A DNA stretch of 18,106 nt from Chromera velia. Lineage: Eukaryota; Sar; Chromeraceae. Shown here piece after piece: positions 1-9,084 of this stretch. The stretch covers positions 27,501 through 45,606 of the forward strand of contig JAHBMJ010000539.1 in assembly GCA_018398765.1 (NCBI GenBank), written 5' to 3'. Made by a program: the position numbers and the translations under genes. Within the stretch, counting starts at the first letter, position 1; each line of letters begins with the position of its first letter. The notes under the pieces were generated by a model, which saw only the letters and a list, made by a program, of their open reading frames with translations, did not search any database and was not told where the DNA came from.

Positions 1-580
1 ATGCAGCAGCAAGGGCCGATGCAGCAGCAGACAAACATTCCCCCCATGCAGCAGCAACAAACGGGGGGCGGCAGCAACCTGATAGTGCAGGCAAGCACGG
101 GGCCGATGCAGGCCGCCATGCCGATGCGGCCGGTCCAGATGCCGGGAACAAACCTGCCACCAAATTCCGCCCCTCCAGGATTTCTCAACGGACTTGCCCC
201 CACTCCCAACCAGCAGCCCATGCCACTGAACCAGCCCCAGCAGTCGCAGCCTTCGATGCAGCTCCCGATGGGGGGTCAGATGGGCCCCATGGGGGGGCTT
301 TTGCCCAATGCCGGTGGGGGGGGGCCTCTGCCGCTGGGACAGGGTGGGGTGATGCCTATGGGACAAGGGGGCCAGCAGCAGCCGGGCCAGGGAGGTGGAT
401 TGAATTTTCCCTCTCCTCACCAGCAGGGCCCCCCAATGCCGCAACAGCAACAGCAGATGGCACAAGGGGGCGGTATGAATATGATGGATCCTGGCAACTT
501 TCCCTTTCCGCGTGAGATGACAGAATGCGGTCGGTCGGTCAGGCTATGGGGGTGGTGGGATCAGATGTTCTGTAGGGAAG

Positions 581-611
<31 letters not shown>

Positions 612-1329
612 AAAAGAGAAAGAGAAAGAAAAAGAGAAAGAAAAAAAGAGAAAAAGAAAGAAAGAAAGAAAAAAAGAAAGAAAAAAAAGAAAGAATGAAA
701 GAAAGAAAAACACGAAGTTCTTTTGTGTAGTCTCCCTTCGTGTATGAGAGAGAGAAGTGTGAAGAGTCAGTGCATATGTTGCCATTCTTGTCGCCTGTTT
801 GTTTCTCTATGTAGTTGCACGCCGCTCCTCAAAAATAAGCATGTGTCGGCCTGTCATTATCCCTGCCTGCCTGTCTGCCTGCCTGCAGGAGCTGACAGAG
901 CAAACGTCGAGATGACTCCCGTCATTGCCATGCAGAACCTGCCCACAACATGTGGACTCACCGCGAGAATGGTCGGCCCCCGCATGGGCAGAGAGGCCCT
1001 TCTGCCCTTTTCTTTCTAACGCCTCCTTTTGAGTCTTTCTCTTGTTCTTCTTTTAAATGCGTGCGTAAGAGCAGAGAGAGAGAGAGAGGAGGGCGGCTAC
1101 TGTCCTGTAGCAACATGCATCCACTGGACTTTGAAGGTTTCTTTCTCTACCTGTCTGCCTTTTCCTCGATCGATCTGTTGGTCTCTCTCTCCGTGTTTAA
1201 CTGCGATCCCATTCTTCGCCTTGCAGATGGATGGGGGATAGCATCATCGTCGATGAACTGTTTTTCTCCTTCAACCATCTTCTGCGTCCTGTTTGATTCT
1301 CTTTTCTGTCCTCCCCCTGTGTGTGTGTG

Positions 1330-1361
<32 letters not shown>

Positions 1362-2990
1362 TGTGTGTGTGTGTGTGTGTGTGCAGCTTTTCAATCTGGT
1401 GTCTCACTACGGTATCGTCCACCTGGTCAAGATCGTGTTCAAGAAGACAGACACGGCCCTCGTCCAGTTCGCCTCTCCGCACTTCGCAACTCTGGCGGTC
1501 CACTACTTGAAGGAACTGCGGATAGAAGGGAAAGACGTGAACGTTTCCTTTTCGAGAAACAAAAACGTCCAAGGGTAGGTTCCTTCGGGAGGGGGGTGGG
1601 AGGGGGGGCCTTGGGGTCGTCTTTTCTTTTCAACTCAAGAGGGCGGGAGACTCACTTGAATTCATTTCATTGACGGGAGAATCTACCGTATTTGTAGAGA
1701 GAAAAAGAGACACAGAGAATGGATTGAAGAAAAGAAGGAAAAGGAGTGAAGGAGAAGCAGGAAACTGAGAACGCATTTCTTAATTGTTTTGCTCTAAACA
1801 GCTACCCCCCTTTTTTTCTGTTTCTCCTCATATAAGAAACTCTTTCTGCATTCTGATCCAATGTCAGATTGCAAGCCTCCGTCCAAAACCCGAAACCTTC
1901 CGTGCACGTCCCGCTGTGGGCCGGCACAGAAGAGCTTTGTTGGTGGTTCGATCCGACGATCGCGGTAGATCATATGGCACGGGCACACTGCAGGAAAAAC
2001 AAAGAGGGAAAGCAAGAGGGCAACACCGTGGGGGCAGGCGCCAGATCTGTCTCTCCTCTTTCCACATTCAGCTCCTTCACTGTTGCATTCTCATCAAATC
2101 GAAGTTTGCAACGTCGATGGAGGATCGAAAGACACGGTCACTTGACTGTATAAAATCACGAAAATTATTGTATGATGATGCATGCTCTGTGTGTGTGTGT
2201 GTGGATGCATGCAGAGCGACCTCCCAGGACCCCGGCTCGAAGGACCGGAACTTCATTCCAGTTCCAGAAGACCAGCGGTTCCGCGTCAGTCAGTCAGTCA
2301 GTCAGTCAGCTTTCCGTTGCTGAGTCATACAGACAGTCGATTGTTTCCATCTGTTCTTCAGCCATGCCAACATAAATGGGAAAAAAGGAAAAGACCAAGG
2401 GCAAGACCATCCGGACAATTAAGGCAACGGATCTATACGATACGAGGAGACGGCGAAATCAAGTGAAACCTCTGGATGGTTTCACTCACTGACTGACTTG
2501 GTCCTCTACCTTATGATCAAATTCCGTCCACTCATCCCCCGCAGGGTCGTTACTTTCGTCAACCTCTTTTGTGGTTGCGTCTTTCCTTTTTTCCTTGCTT
2601 ATACTGCACGCTTTGGTTTGTTTGACTGTCTTTCGTGTGGGTGTTGCTGCAGGAAGAGCCAGAGCAGATGAAGAAGATTCTCAAGTCGGCATGCAGACCC
2701 CAACCCGTCGTTTACATTTCAAATCTGGAAGATGAAGTTACCGGTTAGTTCTTCTCGTTTTTTCTTCTTCTTTCTTCTTTCTTCTTCTGGTTTCTTCTCT
2801 TTCTTCTTCTTCTTTGGCCAGCCTGTTAGTGGAGTTCTGAGTTCGTGTTCCCACCTCAACAGTGTAGTGTGCCTGATAAGCCTGTTCTTCTCTCTCCCTC
2901 TCGGTATCTGTTTCCTTCATAAGGACAGTTTGGTAACCTGAGAGCTGCACGGACGGGTAGGAAGTTTCAGGACACGATCTGTGTCTGCAT

Positions 2991-3024
<34 letters not shown>

Positions 3025-3991
3025 ATCAGCCTCACTTCGCCCCTTTAGAAAGGGCAGTTTCCTTGTTTGCGCCTCCCTTACTTTCTGTCTCAATCCTTCC
3101 TTCTGTGTGCGTTTGGTGTGAACCTTCTTCGTTCCCGCGTTTCCCCTGTTTCCGATCAATTGACGCACGCACAACAGAATCGACAATTTCGGGTCTGATG
3201 GATCGGAAAGTTGCGAGAGTTGTGGTGAGTCGGTCCTTCCTTCCGTCAGTTCTGTGTATCTTTCTTTTGTGTGTGTGTCGGGGGTGGGTGGGTGGGAGGG
3301 TGTAGCTGTAATTGTTTTCGTCTTCCTCCTTGAAGCTTTCTGCGAGCGTATGCTCCAAAAGATCCGCAAAAAGATCCGTCGCTGATTTTTTTTGTGCTGT
3401 ACTTGGTTTTTGCAGACGATTCTCAATTCCGTCACGAGACATCACGTGTTTCGAATTTTCCACCTGCGCGCCTTGACCTCTCTTGACCCATTTTCTCCCT
3501 TTGTACCCTCTTGAATGACGCTGGGTTTTCTCTAACCACGCAGAGAAGAGATAGAGGACGAAGGCCCCTGTCCGGTGTCTCGTGATGTGTGCAGATGCTT
3601 CCAAAGGAAGCGGGGGCAAGGCCTTCCTGGGGTCGCAAAGCGCACCTTGTCATGGAATCGGTCGAAGACGGTGTGGCTGCAGTGATGAAACTCCATTTCT
3701 TGAAGAGACCTTCGGGAAGGTCGGTTGTGTTTTTGGTTCTCTTTGCGTTTCTGTTGTGTTTGTATCGCGGAGTGGTGTGCTTAGCTTTTGTTTTTGCCTT
3801 ACCAGAAGGGTGACAAGGCAGGATGGCCTCCTACATATGGGCTTTTTGATGTAGTCGCGTGAGTGCGCATTCGAAGTCGACCGGCATTAACTTAACGCAA
3901 CGTTCCCCGTGCAAATTGGGACTGCAGGAATCTGTTGGTGTCTTTCAGCAGAAGCAGACCGGGCTCAGGAACTGGGCCTGGAGCCGAATAG
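1..3991 (+). CDS. PTB/hnRNP-L family RNA-binding protein, C-terminal part (5' end outside window)
   Basis: Exons inferred by hand from GT-AG sites and matching phases are 1-511, 889-971, 1387-1574, 2215-2284, 2653-2743, 3178-3224, 3595-3719 and 3928-3991 (TAG stop). Together they make 393 codons including the stop, with no frame break. Residues 1-170 are a Q/M/G/P-rich linker. Residues 182-256 form an RRM equivalent to PTB RRM3, with beta-1 VIAMQNLP, helix start LFNLVSHYG, and TALVQF followed later by VNVSFSRNKNVQG. Residues 261-284 resemble the PTB inter-RRM linker (PGSKDRNF). Residues 303-380 form the last RRM, with VVYISNL, KAHLVMES and a C-terminal NLLVSFSRSR. In this family such proteins bind CU-rich RNA in the nucleus and control splicing, stability and translation. 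The ATG at position 1 is probably internal, because RRM1 and RRM2 are missing. The donors of exons 889-971 (GTCGGC) and 2215-2284 (GTCAGT) are weak, so those boundaries are the least certain. Family assignment is firm; PTB versus hnRNP L is not resolved. Confidence 0.85.
575..710 (+). repeat. GAAA-type purine microsatellite in intron 1
   Basis: About 135 nt of almost pure purine, built of GAAA, GAAAA and AGAGAAA units and interrupted by one T near 696, lies inside the inferred intron 512-888. It creates spurious Lys/Glu-rich or Phe/Ser-rich open frames on the two strands. Homopurine-homopyrimidine tracts of this kind can form triplex DNA, but no mirror symmetry was demonstrated here. Confidence 0.9.
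1319..1384 (+). repeat. TG/TGCG microsatellite abutting a 3' splice site
   Basis: About 66 nt of alternating TG with an internal block of TGCG units runs directly into the CAG acceptor at 1384-1386, which opens the exon starting LFNLVSHYG. It takes the place of a normal pyrimidine tract; a short CT-rich stretch lies further upstream (about 1290-1318). Alternating purine-pyrimidine DNA can adopt Z form, and UG repeats in RNA bind CELF-type and TDP-43-type proteins in animals. Confidence 0.9.
2189..2203 (+). repeat. Short TG microsatellite near a 3' splice site
   Basis: Seven TG units end about 10 nt before the acceptor AG at 2213-2214, which opens exon 2215-2284. This is the second acceptor of the gene preceded by a UG tract rather than a pyrimidine tract. 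Confidence 0.85.
2285..2308 (+). repeat. GTCA tandem repeat forming overlapping candidate splice donors
   Basis: Six GTCA units begin exactly at the inferred donor of exon 2215-2284. Five of them read GTCAGT and the last reads GTCAGC. The donor at 2285 joins to exon 2653-2743 in phase 0. The donor at 2297 would also keep the frame and add VSQS; the others shift the frame. Confidence 0.75.
2462..2497 (+). other. Intronic hairpin followed by a sequence complementary to the GTCA donor repeat
   Basis: Nucleotides 2462-2470 pair perfectly with 2478-2486 (9-bp stem, 7-nt loop). Directly after this, 2488-2497 reads ACTGACTGAC, the exact 10-nt complement of GTCAGTCAGT in the donor repeat at 2285-2308. 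Both lie within the intron 2285-2652. Base pairing in the RNA is inferred from sequence only. Confidence 0.5.
2747..2817 (+). promoter_or_regulatory. UCUU-rich pyrimidine cluster downstream of a splice donor
   Basis: Immediately after the GTTAGT donor that closes exon 2653-2743 there are about 70 nt of nearly pure pyrimidine with roughly fourteen TCTT tetramers. UCUU and CUUCU in pyrimidine context are the recognised binding sites of PTB RRMs, and PTB genes in animals autoregulate through such intronic sites. That this cluster binds its own gene product is inference. Confidence 0.5.
2994..3023 (+). repeat. AG dinucleotide microsatellite
   Basis: About fifteen AG units lie inside the inferred intron 2744-3177. 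A shorter AG run sits at about 1075-1088 inside the intron 972-1386. No function is indicated. Confidence 0.9.
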
Positions 3992-6143
3992 GCGAATTAA
4001 GCCTGAGGAAAAGGACAGAGTGGGCCAGGCAGTGCGGGGCGAGAGGAGAGGGGCGACGTGAAACGAAGGAAGAATGGGAAAGGGGGCGGGGCCAACTCAA
4101 GGTCTCGCTTGCCATGCGGATCGCTTTGGATCTCGACTTTGATTCACTTGCCGACCGTGGAGGGAGTTGTTGCAGCTGCAGCAAGCGGCCAGTCTATGAA
4201 TTCAGGAATATAGAAGAACTAGAGGTTTGAATAATTGATAGACATTTGAATCTGTTGCGCGCATTCAACAGAAAAGAGGCTAAATCAAACGGTGTTGTTC
4301 GCACCCAGGTTCACACTAGAAACCTATAACAGGCTGATGTATGGCGATGATGTATTGTGACGTCATAATGACGATAGATAAAAACTTATGATTGGAACAG
4401 ATCTTTACTGATTAGACATATATGTAGCTAGATATGTAGATAAATCAAAGTGTTACTTTACTTAATAATGAAAGAGACTTGGAGATGTTTAATTAGCGTT
4501 TGCAATTGGAGGGAATTGTATATAAAGTTATAGTGAAACTACATACATATGTAAACGTTATATAAAGAGACCATATGACAGGGCGTTCACAGCAACACAG
4601 GAAAAATTCTGGAAAGGGGCCGGGAGAACAAAAAGTATCGTTGGGGAGGACAAGAAGTATGTAAGTTCTGGAGAGGATGGAATCGAGGATGGATGGAGGC
4701 AGAAGTGATAGAAGACGAGGTGCATGTCGTAACAGAGTTAGACAGAGTGTCCTGTCTTTAATAAAGAGAGAGCTGAAATGTTTAGAAAACTGAAGGAGAG
4801 CTAGAATGAAAAAAGGGAAGATAGGGTAAGAGAGGCATGCAGGGGTGCCAGGGAAAGGAAAAACAGTAGAGAAAAAGAAAAAATTCAGGACACACACGTT
4901 CTCTTTGTATTCCTGCTGAACGAACAACACGCAGCGGTGGATGAGTTTTGGGGGAAGACGACATTCAGAAGACGAGTATTTGAGGAAAATCCGGGAAGGT
5001 ATGAGGTAGGTAGCCCATTAGATAAGACGATGTTAGTGCAGAGGCATGAAAGCATCACAAAGAGGAAAAGAGGGAGAGAGGAAAGAAGAAAGGAATACAA
5101 AACAATACTGGGTCGAATGGAGGAAGCAAGAAGAATTGGAAGACAAAGAAGGAAAAAGGTGAAGGAAAAGATTGAAAAGACCTTTAAAGATGTGCACATG
5201 CAGAAAGCAGAGATGTCCTGGTGTCGTTTGTAATTGGATCGATCTTTGGATTCGGCTTTAGCAATCAGTTTCCAACGGAAAGGCTAAAAAAATTGAGATC
5301 AAAAGTTTCAGGAAGTTTAGCTAAGTTCAAGACTCGGACAAAGAAAAACTACAAAAACATATGACCGACTAGACAAGGGAAATAACTTAAGGAAAAAAGA
5401 TCTAGCTTCTGTTTAGCTGAGCAGGGTCATGCTAAGATGTCTAGACTCCATTTAAAAAATCTTTCCGAGCCATTTGCATGCTTCGCGTGCGTCAGATAAA
5501 ATTGATCTGTAACGGGCGACGATGAAGCATGATGATATTGAGCTCACCGCCTGGTCCTAGGAATGACGGCATAGGTTCAATCCCTAGAAGCGTAAACCTA
5601 AGGCAAAGCCTGCGTTCAATACCTAGGTCAAAGAACCATGGCCACGACCCCTAGTGAAGACCGACGGCTAGAGGATACAAACAACGACCGGAGTAGACAA
5701 AAAAGGAGCTTAAGACTTACAAAATGGCCTGCCAGCGGCGAGACATTCCGAGCTCAAACCAAAATACCAAGAAAGATCGGCTTCAAACCTCGAAGCACAA
5801 AAACAAAAAACACAACCCGAACTGAACTGGCTGTGGATGGAGAGCTTCTGGAAGCTCCCCACTCATCGTGGTAACAGGTTTCTAACACCAGATCTCCAAA
5901 TTCAACACATCAGATACTAAGTCTGTCAGTCTAAGACGGTTACCCTCTCTTGGTAAACTTGGATACTTCAACACTGCTTGAGCCCGCTTTCTGCCTTGCT
6001 CTCCAGCTTATTGAGTTCACTGTCTATACTTCTGCAAGAATCCATATGAACAGGCGACACTGCCTAAAAGAACATCAGCGAAGAAAAAGCTATAACATAC
6101 ACTTATCTAAGGTGATATATCGGTTTGATACTCACGCTACGTG
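3992..6143. other. Intergenic region, no convincing gene
   Basis: The first part should hold the 3' UTR of the PTB-like gene. An AATAAA at 4760-4765 is the only hexamer I noted, about 770 nt past the stop, and is weak evidence for a poly(A) site. The stretch 4600-5230 is purine-rich on the plus strand and opens a Lys/Arg/Glu-rich frame ending at 5233; that frame has no in-frame ATG near its start and I recognise no family. From 5240 to 6143 I see only short AT-rich and unassigned DNA. Confidence 0.5.
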
Positions 6144-6818
6144 ATGCTATATAAACCCCTGCCCTTGAATTTGGCTATGGGAAAAAAAAATGTGCGGGCC
6201 TCCAATACAGAGCACTTATGTCAGGGCCCAGGCCTATATATACGCCAGGGACCCGCCATGCTTGAATCATACGTACATGCATTGACAATTAATCAGACTC
6301 AGTCAGAGTTTGCTTTCTTCTCTGTGTGAATTGTTGAAGTAAGAGTTGATAGACGGCTTCTTTGATTCTTTAAAGTGTTGTTCTGTAGTCCCTTAACTTT
6401 TCCGGAAAACTCCCGCACGTTATTTCATGAAAATGCTAACTTTTAGGGTTCGATTTTTCATGTGTTGCTTGCTTTATAAGCAGGGGGGAACAAACACAGG
6501 CCAGCATTTTGACTAAAGATCTGTTGCTCTCTCTCTTGAAAGTAGCATGATCGCTTTGCGTAGAGAGGGATGGCCGTTTTGGCTGTGTGTGCGTGTCTTG
6601 CTGGTCAGCGTGCCCCCCCCCACCTTTCTTATGAATGTGTGTGAGCACTCCAGTTGAATTGTTGGAGACGGCATACTATTGTTTGTTTAATGTATGCAAG
6701 TACCCAAGACTAACTGCACTGGACTGTCTTTGGGGGTGCTGGCCCAACGGGTCAAAAGATTGTCTAGGATAGACCGCCTCCCCATAGCCAAATTCAAGGG
6801 CAGGGGTATATATAGCAT
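6144..6818. repeat. 675-bp unit bounded by 38-bp inverted repeats (MITE-like)
   Basis: The left arm 6144-6181 and right arm 6781-6818 are reverse complements over 38 bp with a single mismatch (37/38). Each arm starts ATGCTATATA and ends GGCTATGGG in the outside-to-inside direction. The match stops abruptly on both sides. I found no clear target-site duplication and no transposase-like frame inside, so a non-autonomous DNA transposon is possible but unproven. The TATA-like core could alternatively mark two divergent copies of a shared promoter repeat. Confidence 0.6.
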
Positions 6819-6961
6819 GCAGGCGCTGATTTTTTTTTGTGCAGCCTACATGTATGTTATGGCAATGCCGCGTTTTACACCTTGACTGCATGCGCGTTAT
6901 AGCTAGGTCTGACACGTGCGTTCATCTTCGGTGCCGCCGACATGGCCTTCGGCCGCTCGTT

Positions 6962-7031
6962 GGCCGCCTTTGGCGGCCTTCAATCAAGACATACGATTTT
7001 CTTCGGCGGCCTCCGGCAGCCTTCGATCAAG
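6962..7031 (+). repeat. GC-rich hairpin and imperfect direct repeat
   Basis: GGCCGCC at 6962-6968 and GGCGGCC at 6972-6978 form a perfect 7-bp stem with a TTT loop. The 17-mers at 6972-6988 and 7015-7031 (GGCxGCCTTCxATCAAG) match at 15 of 17 positions, and both mismatches are transitions. The cluster sits in otherwise AT-rich DNA next to the retroelement. Function unknown. Confidence 0.6.
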
Positions 7032-7205
7032 TATAGCTTAGTATCAGGGGGGTAATGGCGTAAGCTACTACAGTATGATATGTGACCCTATATTTTTAGT
7101 AATAGTTTAATATGTCACTGTAGATTATCATTTGATCCTATATTACTTCATCTGATAATAAATTATATAATGTATAACTTGAAACTTACTATAAAGTTTT
7201 CATTG
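7032..7205. other. AT-rich flank of the retroelement insertion
   Basis: This stretch is strongly AT-rich and has no open frame of note. Its last five bases, CATTG (7201-7205), are the candidate left copy of the target-site duplication; GATTG at 12987-12991 is the right copy and matches at four of five positions. Confidence 0.45.
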
Positions 7206-7525
7206 CGTCAGATTTCCTCCTAGACTAAGAACGTAGTCTAGTTGAAGACTTATCATACCTTACCTCCTTAAGTCTGTCAGTCAGAGTTCACTTCTAAGGA
7301 CTCCATTCAAGCGATACAGGTGGACGAAGACTATACGGCATGCTTCTATTTATTTCTATATTGCAAGTCTATTATTTCTTTCTCTGTATTGCCAGTCTGT
7401 CACTTAATTCTCTTAGTGCACTTAATTAATGCCGGCCGGGCTTAGTATTACGAAGTTAATTTCCTAATCCCAGTTCTAGCAAGTTTGGCGGGTGATCAAG
7501 TCGCCGTACAAGCCACAACGTAACG
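7206..7525 (-). repeat. LTR, left copy (3' LTR of the minus-strand element)
   Basis: Aligns without gaps to 12667-12986 over 320 bp with nine differences, all transitions. On the plus strand it starts CGTCAG and ends CGTAACG, so the ends form a CGT/ACG inverted repeat rather than the usual TG/CA. A polypurine tract lies next to it on the internal side. Confidence 0.92.
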
Positions 7526-7527
7526 TG

Positions 7528-7542
7528 CCCTCTCCTCCCCCC
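7528..7542 (-). promoter_or_regulatory. Polypurine tract of the retroelement
   Basis: On the minus strand this reads GGGGGGAGGAGAGGG, two bases before the 3' LTR. This is the expected position and composition of the plus-strand primer site of LTR retroelements. It lies between the end of the chromodomain frame (7561) and the LTR. Confidence 0.75.
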
Positions 7543-7560
7543 ATGGCCTGTACGCCTCAC

Positions 7561-7953
7561 TCAGGCCGAAGCATGAAAATTAGCAATCGCTTGTTTTGCA
7601 TTCTTCAATGACGACAGGGGCTCCCATGATGTGTCTTCCAATGGATATCCCCTCCAGAGAACCTTGTACTGCTTGGCCTTGCCCCTCCCTCGGACGACAA
7701 GGATTTTCTCAACTTCATACTCCTCCTCGGCCCAAGCCGGCATGCGGACAGACGGGGGGCGAGTCTCCCCACTCGGCTGACGGTAAGGCTTGCACAACGA
7801 TGTGTGAATGATAGGGTGCTTCCTGCTCCCAGCAGGTAAAACAACCTCCAGATTGTGTCGAGGCAGAATGGTCTCGACTTCGAACGGACCGAACCAAACT
7901 GAATCAAGCTTTCTGGCATATTCCCCCCCTTCCCCACAGGACGTGGCCACCAC
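7561..7953 (-). pseudogene. Integrase C-terminus: GPY/F module and chromodomain
   Basis: This open stretch of 130 residues, ending with TGA at 7561-7563, carries a GPF (GPY/F-type) module around residues 18-40 and a chromodomain at about 79-128, beginning YEVEKIL and containing LWRGY and TSWEP. In HP1-type chromodomains an N-terminal aromatic and the W..Y/F pair form the cage for methyl-lysine; Y79, W100 and Y103 occupy those places here. Chromodomains of chromoviruses direct integration to heterochromatin marked by methylated H3. This part has no internal stop but is out of frame with the integrase core (frame change near 7955), so it is a fragment of a dead gene. Confidence 0.9.
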
Positions 7954-7963
7954 GTGCGGTGCA

Positions 7964-9081
7964 CCAGGATATAATCTCCTACTCAGATATTCTTGGCGGG
8001 ACGCCGATGGCGGTTGGCGTTTCGGGTCATGACTTGCTGGGCTAAGCGGAGTGAATCTCTCGCCGCAGCGATCATCTGGCTGTGCTCCTCTAGAAATTCC
8101 CCTGCGTCGAAAGAAGTCTTAGGTTCGACTGAGACTGGGAGATTGAGAGCAGGGGGGATGAGCGGGGACTTCCCACCATCGAGAGTGAGGGGTACAAAAC
8201 CAGTCCCCTCATGGACAGAGGAGTTGTATGCAAACTCCACATCACACAGAAATTCAGACCACCGGGAGTGCTTCGTGTCCACCAGACACCACAAAGCCTC
8301 CTCGAGGGTGCGATTCATTCTCTCTGCGGCACCCGCTGTGTCGTGGTGCGATGCAGTCGCAAAATCAACTTCTGAGCCGCTGGAGGCATGGAGGGTCTGC
8401 CAAAAGCGGGCAACAAAACGGGGGTCACGGTCACAGACGATATGACGCTGGAAGCCCTTCTTACATAAAACGTGCTAGCGGTAGATTCACGCGGTCTCCT
8501 CTACTTCTGCTATGCTGTGAGTGGGAATCAAGACGACTGCCTTGATAAGCTGGCAAAGCACCACAAGAATCGCTTAGAAGAATCGCATTAAACCCCTCAT
8601 CACCGGAAGGCGGCAAGTCAGTAAGGCGGTCAATACAGGTTGATTCCCAAGGGCATGAAGGTATAGGGAGGGGCTGCAGAAGCCCGGGGCGGGCCGCAGT
8701 GGGACCCTTGCTTTTCTGACACCGATCGTATGTGCGAACAAAGGAAACGACTGACCTCCACATCTTGGGCCAGTAGTACAATGACGCCACCTTCTGATAG
8801 GTCTTCCCCATCCCAAAGTGAGCAGCGTATGGAGGGGAGTGCACCCCAGCCATCACAGTTCCCTGCTGAGATCTAGGGACACAGAGACGATTCCCCTCAA
8901 AATACAGGAGACCGGCACAAAGCGATATGCCTCGTAAACGAAGGGCAAAATCAGGGGTGGGGGCGGGTGGGCGCTGCTGTGACAAATGCTGAAGGACAGG
9001 GTGAAAGAAGAGATCGGCTGAGTATCCCCTCCTGTAGGCATCAAGGAATGCCTGTGACTGCGTGGCGGAGACCGTCAAACT
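7964..9081 (-). pseudogene. Integrase, zinc-binding and catalytic core (broken)
   Basis: The N-terminal zinc-binding region is recognisable from AAHFGMGKTYQKVASLYYWP and a following RTYDRCQ, in which the first Cys of the usual CxxC pair is Tyr (TAC, one G-to-A step from TGC). The core shows the first Asp in CIDRLTDLP, the second in VCDRDPRF and the Glu in AAERMNRTLEEAL, so the DDE residues are still present. A one-base frame change lies near 8575, where the upstream frame gives GFNAILL and the next frame resumes with LIPTHSIAEVEE. In-frame stops occur at 8487-8489 and 8475-8477, with another near 7980 just after RRPAKNI. The family inserts the cDNA copy into the host chromosome; this copy cannot do so. 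Confidence 0.9.
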
Positions 9082-9084
9082 CTA

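Noticed and set aside
512-785. Lys/Glu/Arg-rich extension of the first frame and Phe/Ser-rich antisense frame
   Set aside because: They are translations of a GAAA microsatellite inside an intron; the donor at 512 gives in-phase joining to the next RRM exon.
1147-1572. Frames with Cys-Val or His-Thr repeats
   Set aside because: They are translations of the TG microsatellite on either strand.
1940-1965. GGTTCGATCC resembling a tRNA B box
   Set aside because: No A box or acceptor-stem pairing at the right spacing; it lies in an intron.
2285-2308. Short tandem repeat as a CRISPR-like array
   Set aside because: The units are 4 bp with no spacers, in a eukaryotic intron.
4760-4765. AATAAA as the poly(A) signal of the PTB-like gene
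   Set aside because: It is 770 nt beyond the stop, and many protists do not use this hexamer; kept only as a remark.
4937-5233. 98-codon Lys/Arg/Glu-rich frame
   Set aside because: It begins at GTG rather than ATG, lies in purine-biased DNA, and shows no domain or splice partners.
5570-5600. GGTTCAATCCC resembling a tRNA B box
   Set aside because: The T-arm stem is imperfect and no cloverleaf could be folded upstream.
5919-5935. 13-nt match to the LTR (AAGTCTGTCAGTC)
   Set aside because: It is too short and low in complexity to claim a solo LTR fragment.
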